Counted from the stretch's first letter, positions 30,820-40,977 are shown. The stretch: DNA of 64,000 nucleotides from Gracilaria gracilis (GCA_030374805.1 JARGSG010000001.1:248001-312000), one strand, 5' to 3'. The notes: generated by a model not told the origin, from the sequence alone. A program made the numbers and translations.

Positions 30820-30847
30820 ACGTGTACGCGAGTACGTGTACGCGAGT
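30820..30847. repeat. Two perfect copies of a 14-bp unit
   Basis: ACGTGTACGCGAGT repeated head to tail; each copy contains GTACGCGAGTAC-type symmetry. Confidence 0.8.
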
Positions 30848-30978
30848 ACATGTGTTATAGCATGGCAGATATTGACCATGAGTTCCTCATCCTAGCTAGA
30901 GTTATCCATTTGCTTCAGCTCGAACCGGGGAAGAAGCAGTTGTGTAAAATCTAACAGTTCTGCCCTCGTCGAACAATC

Positions 30979-31486
30979 ATGTCTGCGTCTAAAGATTCGT
31001 CCGACAGGAGGCAGTATAAACGCGTCCCTAATCTATCGCGAAAGGATCCCAATGCACCCATTTTCGAAGCAATTCTTGCTGTACGTCGTCACCAACATTT
31101 CGGGAACGTCGGGCTCTGCTCCTCAGCAGTGAGGCGATCTCAGTGAACAAACTTAGAAGCGCCACGACTAACATGCAAGAAATATGACTGATACGATTTG
31201 AATACGAAGCGAGAGCAACGAACGCGCGAAGCGATGGTTGCAGTTGAGGAGACCAAACTTTTGGCCGAGAAACTAAAGGTTTGTATTCACCGGTCTCCCC
31301 GAAAGCAACCGTTCGGTAATATGACTAACGCAGCGATTTTGGTTTGTATCTCATTCACAGGAGTGTTACCGCAAAGAAGGTGTCAACCACTTCGTCAAAT
31401 GCGAAGAGCTAGCTCGAGCCTACGCAAAGCGAATCGCTGCTCCCGGCTTTCAAGATTCTCCAGTCGAGATGAGCGATATTCAGTGA
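30979..31486 (+). CDS. NDUFB10: NADH:ubiquinone oxidoreductase subunit NDUFB10 (PDSW), three exons
   Basis: The exons are too short to stand out as long frames. Exon 1 30979-31080 (34 codons), exon 2 31210-31278 (23 codons), exon 3 31361-31486 (41 codons plus stop) join in phase 0 to 98 aa. Intron 1 (129 nt) has GTACGT and a CGACTAACATG branch; intron 2 (82 nt) has GTTTGT, a TGACTAACG branch and a TTCACAG acceptor. The joined protein reads KDPNAPIFEAILA, then REQRTREAMVAVEETKLLAE, then KLKECYRKEGVNHFVKCEEL. This aligns without gaps to plant NDUFB10 (CYRxEGVNHYxKC), including the C-x11-C pair that forms an intermembrane-space disulfide. It is an accessory subunit of the membrane arm of mitochondrial complex I. 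Confidence 0.85.
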
Positions 31487-32074
31487 AATAAGCATTTGAA
31501 ATAATATTATATACAAAGGTTGTCTCCAATACCTTTCATATCAGCTTCGTCCGGATGTATGTTTCTTTTGAAGCTCCAGAACTTCGACCTTCATAAGATG
31601 CTAGAGTTGTTCATGTCGTCATGCGTAGCTCGTTACATCTTCAGCTTTCTGCAAAAAAACACTACTTCACTACCGTGTCACCTTGTATTTTCTCAAAAGG
31701 TTGGCTGCTTTTTCTGTCTTGATACGTCTGTGGTAAACGTCGAATTTCGTGTTTGCTTTTGGCTTGTGATGTCACCCCTTTCTGCATCAATTCATTTCCT
31801 TTGATTTGAGCTTCATAGGTACCAACGGTATCTTCGTACACCCAAGGAAGGAACCCAACATGGAATGGTCGTTTTTTTCAAACTTGACCCAATGGCTTGG
31901 TCACACATCTTTTTTCTGTGCCGCCCGTTTCTTCATGTTTTGTAGATGGTAATATCTAATGAAGTCTTCATGCAGTGTCGTGCCACAGCGAAATTCTTTT
32001 TATCTTTCGTAGTGCTATCAAGTAGTTCCACCTATTGACCTCAGCAAGCTACGGAGTACTAATGTACCACCCAG
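31487..32074. other. Intergenic region
   Basis: No gene seen. A GTACTAATG branch-like element and a CCACCCAG acceptor-like element lie immediately before the ATG at 32075, so the next gene may have an unseen 5' non-coding or coding exon here. Confidence 0.45.
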
Positions 32075-33379
32075 ATGCCACTCTTCGGATTGGATATTGC
32101 ACGTTATAAGCCTGTCAAACCTTTTTCGCATTATGGCGAAGTTGATGTCAATGATATGGGGTCGCTGAGATCTGTCAAGGCACTTTCTGATGATGTTGTT
32201 CAATACTTGCAGCAGTGGGGCGTCAACCCTTCGTTCTGGGACGGTACTAAAGGAATACTTGGACGCGATTACGTTTCGAATAAGGCACCTATTTCGCCGG
32301 TCAAGCACAGTGAAAGACAGAGGCTTTATCAACAATACGTCGATCTAAGAAATGACTTTCCATCCCATAAAACATTGGAAAAGCTCAACAACAACTTGGA
32401 GATTCAAATGAGAACTCAGAGACAGATAACAACATCCCTCTACGAAATCGAGAAGGAGCTTGAGCAGTTAAGGAAGACCCAAGAGCGATGCGAACTAGAA
32501 GGATATGGCACTCCTCAGAGACTCGTAGAATTGACGCAACAAATTAAACGCCTTGAATCTGACTGTGCTCTTTCCAAAGCGGCAGCAGAAAAGATCAAGA
32601 ACAAGGTGAAGCAGTCAAAAACAGAGATTTCTGAGAGTGAAACTGGTTACTTGCGTCGAATAGCATTGCTTCGTTGCCTTGTTAGCAGTATGAGCAAAGA
32701 CGACAGACCAAATGGCCGCTCGAAAGCAGACATGAATGAATTCAGGAGATTGGCAAGAGAAGCAGACGAAAAGTCAAGTAGGACGTGTTTGGATTTCTTA
32801 CAGATTAAGAGAGTGTATGTCGATGCAAAGACGGGCGTTCTGCACTTGTATAACCTCGAGAGCATTTTGAAGGGTGTACTCGAACATTCGGAAGTTTGCC
32901 TGAGAAATTCGTCTGCCAGCCTAATTGAATATGACTCACAGGCGACAAACCTACGCACAGGGTATATTCGAAGGCAGTGGGCTCTGGCGAAGTCTAACTT
33001 CGGTGCAACGCTTTCTTTTGTGAAGAACACGAGTCTTATTAGGGCTCGTGGGATGGTTGAAGAGCAACTCCAGGACCGTGAAGCGGATCAGACTGACTCT
33101 GGAGTGCGCGAGATTAGCGTCTTCGATGAACATCCACGACTACTACCGAGTTATACGAGAATTAGGCTTCGCCATTTGTTCAACAGAAGATCTCGTATCA
33201 TTATGTTACATAGAAATGCAGCCAGAGCATACAAAGAGATTAACTTGCTGTACGATTGTCACGAACAAACAGTGAAGGAAGCTTTAGAAGTACTGCAAGA
33301 CAGGGAGGTTGAGAACCGAAGAGCTCATGATGAATTGATTATTAGATGGGAGAACTTACTCGGTGTTCAAAGCGATTGA
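32075..33379 (+). CDS. Orphan coiled-coil protein
   Basis: 434 aa, ATG start, single long frame. The N-terminal ~90 residues are not helical repeats (MPLFGLDIARYKPVKPFSHY, LQQWGVNPSFWDGT); then come two clear heptad-rich segments (about 88-200 and 330-430) around a middle with KRVYVDAKTGVLHLYNL. No signal peptide or membrane helix. The layout resembles structural or microtubule/centromere-associated coiled-coil proteins, but no family is recognised. See the preceding entry for a possible upstream exon. Confidence 0.8.
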   Translation: MPLFGLDIARYKPVKPFSHYGEVDVNDMGSLRSVKALSDDVVQYLQQWGVNPSFWDGTKGILGRDYVSNKAPISPVKHSERQRLYQQYVDLRNDFPSHKTLEKLNNNLEIQMRTQRQITTSLYEIEKELEQLRKTQERCELEGYGTPQRLVELTQQIKRLESDCALSKAAAEKIKNKVKQSKTEISESETGYLRRIALLRCLVSSMSKDDRPNGRSKADMNEFRRLAREADEKSSRTCLDFLQIKRVYVDAKTGVLHLYNLESILKGVLEHSEVCLRNSSASLIEYDSQATNLRTGYIRRQWALAKSNFGATLSFVKNTSLIRARGMVEEQLQDREADQTDSGVREISVFDEHPRLLPSYTRIRLRHLFNRRSRIIMLHRNAARAYKEINLLYDCHEQTVKEALEVLQDREVENRRAHDELIIRWENLLGVQSD

Positions 33380-34319
33380 TGGCTTCATCAGAATGTGTGA
33401 AGAATGGAAATGCCTGTATCCATTCCCGATTTCGTTGACGATCTTCTAAATCTAGACCAGATATAGTCTGGACTTTGTGAAACATGAACTCGTAACCAGC
33501 CCATTAATGGAAAAGATCAGGTCGAAGTATTGACGAAGAGTTTATTGTCCCGTCCCGGCGTGATAGAGAAGGGCATGCATGCATGATGTGAGTGAGAAAA
33601 GTCTTAGAAGTGTACATATGGAAAGCAAGGATGTAAACTTCCAAGTATGTGGATGTGCATTTCTCAAAGGAATGTCGTAAGCTCGGATAGGAATAATTTG
33701 CTTCAGCTTTGTCATGTTAAACAAGGGTAGGGTTTCCCCTTCATCCTTTTGGATGGCTGTTATAATTTATTGTGCTAGTAAGTACATCACTGTTACAGGG
33801 GATCACGAGCATGGTGCCTTTCTTCATAAGATTTCCATCTCAATCGCGCGCAATGCGCTACGCAGTGAACGGAAGCAATCTTTGTCCAGGCCTCATATCT
33901 TCAATGACACACCTTGGTTAGTTTCCCAAAGGCTATGCTGTTATGAAGGAGCAATGAAATGGCATCAGAGTTTCACCCTTCAGCTGCAAAAAGCTGCTAA
34001 GCTTTTTGTAAACAGTGGATCTCCTATCCCCTTTAGGTTAGTAAGTCTCTTCAGTACAATAGTGTTTGTCATGGTATTAGAGGGGCATCTATTAAACAAA
34101 CAGACAAGCAGAAGTAACGAACAGGAATGATAAGGTGTTGCAAGCCACAAAGAGATATGAACATCACACGACAAACTGGATGTGACTTAAACAACTCTAG
34201 AGCTGCGAGTCCATGAGTCGCGAGCTCCAATCCCAGCTACGGAGAGATAATAGTGGGACGATATAACCGAAAAAAAAACAAGTGTAAAAGAAACCGTTGT
34301 GCGCTACACGCGATACCAC
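33380..34319. other. Intergenic region
   Basis: The best frame is plus 33714-34130 (138 aa, ATG-started, one possible hydrophobic helix), with no known domain. A tRNA-Met-like fragment followed by an A run lies at about 34190-34275. Nothing else is supported. Confidence 0.45.
34190..34275 (+). other. tRNA-Met-like fragment with A-rich tail (possible SINE remnant)
   Basis: CTCTAGAGC resembles the end of a D-arm; GCGA-GTCCATGAG-TCGC could be an anticodon arm presenting CAT; CTCCAATCCCAG is T-loop-like. An A-rich run (about 34270) follows within 50 bp. The T-arm does not pair properly and there is no acceptor stem, so it is not a tRNA gene. Confidence 0.2.
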
Positions 34320-36698
34320 TCAAGGACGCATAGACGTGCGACGTTTTAGCAGCGAAAGAACCTCAATGACAGAAGCAGGTGGACGCCCGTCGTTCACCAT
34401 ATCTCGGCATGTCGAGAGCGCATACAGTTCGGCAATGTCTCTTGTTGTATCTCGGATTTCTTCCGTGGCTCCATACAACACAGGTTCTTCGACAGCGGTC
34501 GACACTTCTGAAGATGAAGGCAACAACTTTCGGGAAACATCTACAACGCTGCGCTCAGCGCCGCTGACGAAATACAAGGTATCACTACCTGTGTGAAGTC
34601 GTAGTCGCCTTACCATAGCATCAATACCTCTTTGCCTAATGCCGGGACCAAGATAAACTCCGACATGATCCGAAACCACTCCCAGCTTATTAATGTGGGA
34701 CGCCAATGCCGACGAGGGCGTAAGAGAGGCAAAAGCGCGGGACCTCTCTCCAGTTGATTGTAACGGAAAAGCACCCTCCAATCTGAGTAAGACGTTTCTC
34801 TTGCCGGAAACCTTGCCGTTGAGGACATCGAGCACATCTTGTGCAGCTTTGGCTTCATCTTCATGCGCGCCAGTACGAAACTCGACCATAGTTTGGAATG
34901 CAGGATCTGACTGTGCACAGATATCCAATGAGTAACGACATTTCCATCTTCCGACCTGATAAACACGTGCACCCTTGCGTCTAGAAGACATCAAAAGGTT
35001 ATCGTCTAACAGAAAGCCACTGTTATCAACGTCGAAAAAGTCGGTGATTCGTGGTGTAGGTTCGTCTCTTGAGCCGGCACTCCAAGCAAGGAACAAGGGC
35101 CGTTCATGAATAATTGCTAGTGCGAGAGCAGAAGACATTGCTAGTAGACGCTGAGGCACAGATCCACCGACTTCGGCGAATATTAGACCAGATGGCGAAC
35201 GGGATTTGAGAGACTTCCCTAATGCAGCTAGTGAACGTGCCAGTTCTGAGCGTGACCGATTGATTTCTGACAACACGATCCAGGGGAAGCCGTAAGTGTC
35301 GTGGAGCAATCGATTGGTGCCTTCTTCCATGATGGAAGAGCGTTGGTCTTGTGATAGTTGGTCAAGAAGTGGGACGGGTGTGCTTTGAGCTCTTGCGGCA
35401 ATGAAGCGTGCATCTCGTGAGAATATGTCGAATGCATAGATGGTTCTCTGTGTGGGGGCAACGTCTTGCCAACTGGAAAGCACTGACACAGCTTGACTGT
35501 TGAGCTCAGTTTCCATTGAAGGTCCCATAATAAGATGCTGGTTTGCTGACCTAAGGTCATCGCCATGGCTCATGTGAGACAAGGTAGCTGGCTGGATGTC
35601 AAGGGGTACAAGTTTTTCCCCTTCTGGAGTACCATTGGCTTGCAAACGGGAGTAGAGATCAGAGTCATCCCAGCCATATGTGGCGATTCGCTCATCATAA
35701 CCGTGAACACGAGCTATATGGTCAGCACGAGCAAGGAAAACACCTGCCAGATGCTTTTGGTTGTCGTCTGGTGCCTTTCTCCAGTCATAGCGATAGAAGA
35801 AGGAGGATTGGGGATTACTTCTTTGTAGTGGATGGCGATCGAAAAAGCTTTGGCGAACCTCCGTATCACAGTCCACCTTGAAAATCCACTCACCAGTGGC
35901 AAGTGCGAACGCAAGATTATACGCTCGGGACAAGACCCACTGACCCGGCTCTTTTACGGTAACAACAGCTACCTTCGGGCCAGCAGATATTCTGACAACC
36001 TCCTCGAGGGGAACATGGTCTGGCGGTCTGGTACCCCAATCAACGAGCAAAACATCGTCCTGCGGTCTGATGGCGGCCAACCAGCCTGGCAATGCTGTCT
36101 GCAAGAAGGCTGTGCGATCCCGGCACGCAGCAACAAGTGTTACAGAGCCTTTCCTTCTTCTACTGCGAAGATGTTTGATGTGTTCGAGACTGACGTCCTT
36201 GAGTGCTGGAGTTGGAGGCGCGGCGAGTGCATGTGCCAGGGAATCTGGTGATGGCCAGTACTCGATGGGTGGCAGACCCTTTTGAACGCGATCTACATTG
36301 ATTTGGTGGGGGGTATTAGTGGAGGAGGTGGCGCGGCCAAGAAAGAAGCGTAGGGGTATGAAGATGAGCGTGAATAGCAGAAGGAAGAGCAGGGTGAAGA
36401 CTGCTAGCAGGCGTAGGCGGGCGCCCGGAATGCGCGAGGGATGTGTGCGGAGCAGAGCGGCCAGAGAGGAAGCCAGACGGTGGGGAAGGGAGATGGAGGC
36501 GCGGGCGGATTTGGTTGAGGGGGAGAAGGATGCGGAGGAGGTTGGGGACTGGGGGAAATAAGGGGAGGAGTGCGAGTGAGACAGCGATGGGATACGGGAG
36601 GAACGGCGAACATGGGCCTTGGTGACGACGCCGGGAATGAGAGCGGAGGAAGAAGCTGAGCGTGTGGCGCGACGGGGGGCGGGGGAGGAGGGCTGCAT
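34320..36698 (-). CDS. Two-domain type II membrane glycosyltransferase
   Basis: 792 aa. A long Ser/Arg-rich cytosolic tail, one strong anchor (about 96-120, LLFTLIFIPL within it), then a GT-A domain: GSVTLVAACRDRTAFL, VLLVDWGT, an SRAYNLAFALATGEWIFKVD strand with a DCD metal motif, and ATYGWDDSDLYSRL, typical of GT2/GT7-type galactosyl- and GalNAc-transferases. The C-terminal half (from about residue 480) carries a separate module with GLIFAEVGGSVPQRLLAMSS and ALAIIHERPLFLAW, which recalls the G-x-GNRL donor loop of fucosyltransferase-like GT-B folds. It may therefore be bifunctional. It is likely in the Golgi, in cell-wall polysaccharide or glycoprotein synthesis; substrates cannot be told. 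It is divergent from the LRR gene, sharing a 436-bp spacer. Confidence 0.75.
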   Translation of the reverse strand: MQPSSPAPRRATRSASSSALIPGVVTKAHVRRSSRIPSLSHSHSSPYFPQSPTSSASFSPSTKSARASISLPHRLASSLAALLRTHPSRIPGARLRLLAVFTLLFLLLFTLIFIPLRFFLGRATSSTNTPHQINVDRVQKGLPPIEYWPSPDSLAHALAAPPTPALKDVSLEHIKHLRSRRRKGSVTLVAACRDRTAFLQTALPGWLAAIRPQDDVLLVDWGTRPPDHVPLEEVVRISAGPKVAVVTVKEPGQWVLSRAYNLAFALATGEWIFKVDCDTEVRQSFFDRHPLQRSNPQSSFFYRYDWRKAPDDNQKHLAGVFLARADHIARVHGYDERIATYGWDDSDLYSRLQANGTPEGEKLVPLDIQPATLSHMSHGDDLRSANQHLIMGPSMETELNSQAVSVLSSWQDVAPTQRTIYAFDIFSRDARFIAARAQSTPVPLLDQLSQDQRSSIMEEGTNRLLHDTYGFPWIVLSEINRSRSELARSLAALGKSLKSRSPSGLIFAEVGGSVPQRLLAMSSALALAIIHERPLFLAWSAGSRDEPTPRITDFFDVDNSGFLLDDNLLMSSRRKGARVYQVGRWKCRYSLDICAQSDPAFQTMVEFRTGAHEDEAKAAQDVLDVLNGKVSGKRNVLLRLEGAFPLQSTGERSRAFASLTPSSALASHINKLGVVSDHVGVYLGPGIRQRGIDAMVRRLRLHTGSDTLYFVSGAERSVVDVSRKLLPSSSEVSTAVEEPVLYGATEEIRDTTRDIAELYALSTCRDMVNDGRPPASVIEVLSLLKRRTSMRP

Positions 36699-37134
36699 GG
36701 CGGGGGGGGGGAGGGGGGGGTGGGGGGTGGTGCCGTGAATGGAGGGAGGTCGGGGAAGGTGGGGAGCACCGCATGCATGGTTGATACATATGGCGGGGGA
36801 CGGTTGAGCCGCACACGTGTGCCGTCAGCAGCGGCATGCGAAGCGTCGTGACGAGCGCTTGTTTGACGCGCCTGCGACGTGCCGTGCTCAGGGTTGCTCC
36901 GCGTGGTGTAAGGTTTGTTTGCCTTGGCCTCCCCTGTGCTGTGGAACGTCGTCCACCCCCGCGCTCCTCTCCCTCTCCCTTCTCCGCCAGCTGCTCGCAT
37001 GACTCCTACTTAATACCTTGGCACTTGCGCCATTCCTTTCCACAATCCCTGCCTTCCCATCAACCACCGCCCCTTGCCCATCCTGTCTTCCATCCCCCTC
37101 CGGCTTCCCACCCCCCACCCCCCCTAGCTCTACC
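36699..37134. promoter_or_regulatory. Shared divergent promoter region with G-run
   Basis: 436 bp between the start codons of the glycosyltransferase (minus) and the LRR protein (plus). A dense G-run (about 36702-36730, several runs of 6 to 10 G) lies just upstream of the glycosyltransferase ATG, so that mRNA leader would be C-rich. The LRR side is pyrimidine-rich. No TATA box is evident. Confidence 0.5.
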
Positions 37135-38343
37135 ATGGGCGCCTCAGCCAGCAAGAGCGCGGCTAAGAACGCATCTGCCGCCGACACGGCGCCGAACTCC
37201 AACTCGGATGTCTCCGCCGTCGCCCCAGCGGACGAGGCCGTCCCCGACCCTGCCTTGCTCGATGCCGAGCCCGAAGGAACAGTCGCGTCCGCCGCAGAAA
37301 ACCCCACCAATTCCTCCTCGCACGTTGAGGTTCCCGGCAAGAAGAAAGTCGAGGACATCAAATTTCACAACCCGTACGAAGACGAAACCAATCAGACCGG
37401 CCTCAGTATCTACGAGATGCGCATCCAGGAGAGTTTCTACTCCACACCGGAGCGTCCGAGAAGCAAGGCGTACGCTGCGGCTAAGGAGGCCGCCGCCGCG
37501 AAGAAGGCCGCCAGGGCCGAGCGCAAAGCGCTGCGCGCTCGGAAGAAAAGCAGCGCCAACGTGGAGGCCGAGGAAGAGCTCGTGCCGCACACAGTCAATT
37601 GGGCCATTCACAACACCAAGAAGCTGGGTGTGCTCAACATGTCAAGGATGGACCTCACCTCCATACCAGATGTAATATTTGAGTCTATGCCTGGTACTTT
37701 ACGTATCATTAATATATCGTTTAATCGATTTGAGGCTCTCGATCCGCGTTTGTGCGACTACGTTTTAGTCCAACGCCTCATTGCCAACGGCAACTTTCTC
37801 TCCTCCTTGCCGACCGCTATTTGCCGAATGACGGCCCTCAAAAAGCTCGACCTTGCGCGAAACAAGCTTACTTCCTTACCCGACGCGTTTGCCGGAATGC
37901 GCTACCTGGAGCACGTCGACCTCAGCGACAATATGCTCAACGAGCTTCCACCTTCTTTTGGTTCCTTGGACCTCACTACACTCAATTTGAGTCGAAATAA
38001 GTTTACCATTGCGCCGCTAGAGATCACTTCAATGGAAATGCTCCTCGACCTCGACATGAGCGACAATCAGCTCATCGCCGTACCTGATGAGTACATGTCG
38101 CTACGCAGTCTCAGCGCATTGACACTGGATGCCAACCGTATCGCAGACTTTCCCAATGCAATCCTACAGCTCTGCAAGGATCTTGTCACATTGCGTTTGC
38201 GAGCGAACCCGATTAAGATGAGCGTTTTGGAGGCCAAGCCAGCATACAGTGAATTTGCAGAACGTCGGCGGATCAGGTTCAAACGACAAATTGAGACTGG
38301 TAGCGTAACCGTTGAAGACTTAAACCCTGCCGATGCAAACTAA
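37135..38343 (+). CDS. N-myristoylatable leucine-rich repeat protein (LRRC57-like)
   Basis: 402 aa from MGASASKS, a good N-myristoylation start (Gly2, Ser6), so I choose this ATG over the longer ATG-less frame. Residues 20-160 are low complexity, with Ala/Ser- and Lys/Arg-rich helices. From about 165 there are 8-9 LRRs of the SDS22/plant-intracellular style (LKKLDLARNKLTSLPDAF, LEHVDLSDNMLNELPPSF, LTTLNLSRNKF, LLDLDMSDNQLIAVP). The end, YSEFAERRRIRFKRQ, parallels the LRRC57 tail. It probably docks at a membrane and acts as a protein-binding adaptor; the partner is unknown. Confidence 0.85.
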   Translation: MGASASKSAAKNASAADTAPNSNSDVSAVAPADEAVPDPALLDAEPEGTVASAAENPTNSSSHVEVPGKKKVEDIKFHNPYEDETNQTGLSIYEMRIQESFYSTPERPRSKAYAAAKEAAAAKKAARAERKALRARKKSSANVEAEEELVPHTVNWAIHNTKKLGVLNMSRMDLTSIPDVIFESMPGTLRIINISFNRFEALDPRLCDYVLVQRLIANGNFLSSLPTAICRMTALKKLDLARNKLTSLPDAFAGMRYLEHVDLSDNMLNELPPSFGSLDLTTLNLSRNKFTIAPLEITSMEMLLDLDMSDNQLIAVPDEYMSLRSLSALTLDANRIADFPNAILQLCKDLVTLRLRANPIKMSVLEAKPAYSEFAERRRIRFKRQIETGSVTVEDLNPADAN

Positions 38344-38919
38344 TCTGACCATTTTCTACCACATCCCGTACCCGTTTCGGTTTCTATTTAATATCTTCAC
38401 CCAAACGTCCCTACTTGTTCTGTTAACGTTCGCTACTTTATTCATTTCGTGTCACTGATGTGGTGCATGGCAATGTTACTGAATGCGATTTGCTGCTCCC
38501 GTGGAGAGACTTTCTTCCACTTGTTTTTTTGATCAGCTGCATTTGCTCACCGGAAAGAGGTTTTGATCTATGCACTTTCCATTGCAAGACATGCAGATGA
38601 TGCTTCAATACCATCAACTTGTCAGCTCAATTCGTCAACTGGCCATTCGTTCTCGAAGAAGCAGATTGAACGAAGCGCAGCGCCTAACTTAATAATAGTG
38701 CTCCGTGATGGCTAAACATACGTCACCGTGGCTTTTCGAACAAGACTACAGTATTACATAAGGTCAGAAGTTCTGACACAGAACGTTGATCAGATTCTCA
38801 GATAGAATCGCTACCCAACGCGAGTTCAACGCTCGCAATAGATTAGGATCCACTATATATGACCTCAGATACAACAGGTAAACCGCCCAAACTATTCGCA
38901 TTGATTCATGATAGCCTCT
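38344..38919. other. Convergent intergenic region
   Basis: Lies between the stops of the LRR gene and the sterol isomerase gene. No gene seen; it presumably holds both 3' UTRs. Confidence 0.6.
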
Positions 38920-39653
38920 TTATGCTCTCATTTGCGTGAGTATTTGAGTGACTACACCTCTTGCGGAAACTGCTACAGTTTTCCACACGGTTACGAAGTC
39001 AAATGTGCTCGAGAAGCTGTCAGCAAACCCGAATGGTAACATTGATATAATATTACCCCTAGCATATTCCAAGGCCCATGAATCTGGCTTCATCAAGTAT
39101 TGCTTACAAGACCCACGGGGCAACAAGTGCTGATCGCCTGGCTTGAAGATTTGCTTTGTCAGAGAACCCGGCGAAGCTGCCCACTGCTCTCCTTGCAAGA
39201 TGGTAAACCAATCATCTGCCATGAAGCGGCCGCTGTTTGGGGATTATGTTAGTGTGCGATTGCTAAGCATAAAACAAAGTGTTGGACTTACGTATGACCA
39301 GCAGTTCCGACAGGAGTGCCAAATATTATGACATACTCGACTAAAGATATATGCAGGACAAGCATACTGCCCATGGCTCCACCAGCGTTGTTGAAAAGCC
39401 ATGGTGGGTCATCAAGAATATATTTGGGGTATTTGTTGCGTAACTGCTCCACTACGCGATCGACTGTAGTCTCAATACTGCCATTAATGCTTTGAGAATA
39501 TGATATGGCCGTCCGTGCTATGTCAGCCATCGACTCTGGAGTAAACACCGGTTGAGGGGGGCGCAAGTACAATGCAATAGCCACAGCGACGAGGAGTCCC
39601 GCGAGAGCCATCTTGCGCAACGGTAAGGGGGAAGGAGCGGTAGTGAGCTTCAT
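38920..39653 (-). CDS. ERG2: ERG2/sigma-1-receptor-family C-8 sterol isomerase, two exons
   Basis: Exon 1 39653-39292 and exon 2 39232-38920 give 224 aa, almost the same length as human SIGMAR1. The 58-nt intron (39291-39234, or one base longer) has a GTAAGT donor, a CACTAACAT branch and a CCAAACAG acceptor. Splicing joins FGTPVGTAGHT to GRF, rebuilding the family block WLFNNAGGAMGSMLVLHISL, VEYVIIFGTPVG, GHTGRF. An N-terminal membrane helix (MALAGLLVAVAIALYL), a later WALEYARGNIISMLPFGFAD segment (substrate pocket, with the conserved Glu) and a helical C terminus match the family in order. The enzyme shifts the sterol double bond from C8 to C7 in the ER membrane. Land plants and animals use the unrelated EBP type for this step. 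A longer upstream frame has another ATG at 39809, less likely. Confidence 0.85.
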
Positions 39654-40589
39654 GTCTTGAAACTTGGGACAACTCGTTGCTTGGTGATGACGGGCGGATA
39701 TCCAAGGATGGCTACTGCTAGCTTGAAGTTCAGAACTGAAGCGGGTATTGTCAAATATCAGACACAATTGCGATGTCTGGTTTGCGCGCGAAAACTGCTG
39801 CTCAAACACCCCTTACCCCCGGTGGCAGGACTTTGGAGGCGCTTATTAATGCCGGGGGTCAAGCAAACATGAGGTTAACGAGGGCTATCCCTCTTATCCT
39901 TCTTTCTCGTGACGTTGAACGCGGTCTTGAGGCATCGAAATGAACACCTTAGCTACCTAATACTTTCGTTGTACCATATTATAGCCCCGTGAGTGTAGCA
40001 CGGCTACTGATTTGTGGTTTGTGGCTACGGTGTAGAGATAAGTGTTATAGGTTGTTGGGGTTCTTAGCATACCCCCGCGTACGAGTAATTCACGTACGCG
40101 TTTCATAAATGAGAGAGAGAGAGAGAGAGAAATGAAAACAGTCCTCAGATTTGCCTGATCATGGAATACTGTGCAAGGGTAGATAATAGCGCTACATCGG
40201 TATCGTACATCATGTCAGAACTTGGACTTCAGATTCTGCCGGGTCCTCAACAGAGGGCAAGTGCCCAATCGACACGACGTCGGCGACGTTAGACTAACCA
40301 ATCAGAAGTGTAGGCTCAGACAATGAGACCCATCACCATGATGGCCCCTTCTACGCCCATCCCCTCCCATGGCTCACCCGTGCTCAGGCTCTAGGCCTAT
40401 AGCACCCATGGGCTCCGACATATCATTTTCCGTACCAATAAACTCAACCCAAGTCGTCGCCTGTGTCCCTGATTTGAGCACCAACGAGCTCCTCGACTCA
40501 AACTTGTACTCTATACAGTACGTGTACTGTAAAACTCTCCTGATCCGTAGTACTGTACGAATTCCGTACGCGTTTCGACAACTCAATGC
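39654..40589. other. Intergenic region left of the transposon stack
   Basis: No gene seen. It contains a (GA)n tract (40111-40130) and a perfect 18-bp palindrome TACAGTAC-GT-GTACTGTA (40514-40531) about 60 bp before the first LINE sequence. Confidence 0.55.
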
Positions 40590-40977
40590 CCGCGGCTTGG
40601 AAATCCTGTGTTGACGCAACAAATGCGTTTAACTCAGTGGAGCGCCAAAACATTCTAACCGAAGTCGTCAAACACTGCCCAGGCCTCGCCCGCTTCGTTC
40701 ATTTCTGTTATGCACGTCCAATTCCTCTCCGTTTCGGATCCCACACGGTCATGAGCAGTACAAGAACCCAACACGGGGACCCGCTTAGTCCGCTTATGTT
40801 CGCTTTGACGCTACACTCCACGAAATTTCTATATCTCAGAGTAGTAATTCGTCTTTAATGTATTACACTTTACAGTTTTTGGCTCAAGTATCAATGAGAT
40901 CAACGGCTTAGTACGCCAGCAATGCTGCGTGCTAAGCTGAGCATTTTGCAGCAAAGCAAGTCCTCAAAAGACGAATA

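Larger units (their letters stand above)
29518..30978. other. Intergenic region with a tRNA-like hairpin cluster and a short tandem repeat
   Basis: No supported gene on either strand over about 1.4 kb. It contains a tRNA-like set of hairpins (29945-30022) and a perfect 14-bp duplication (30820-30847). The NDUFB10 promoter lies at the right edge. Confidence 0.5.

Noticed and set aside
36316-37000. Long Pro/His-rich minus and Arg-rich plus frames
   Set aside because: They are out-of-phase readings of the glycosyltransferase N terminus and the C-rich promoter.
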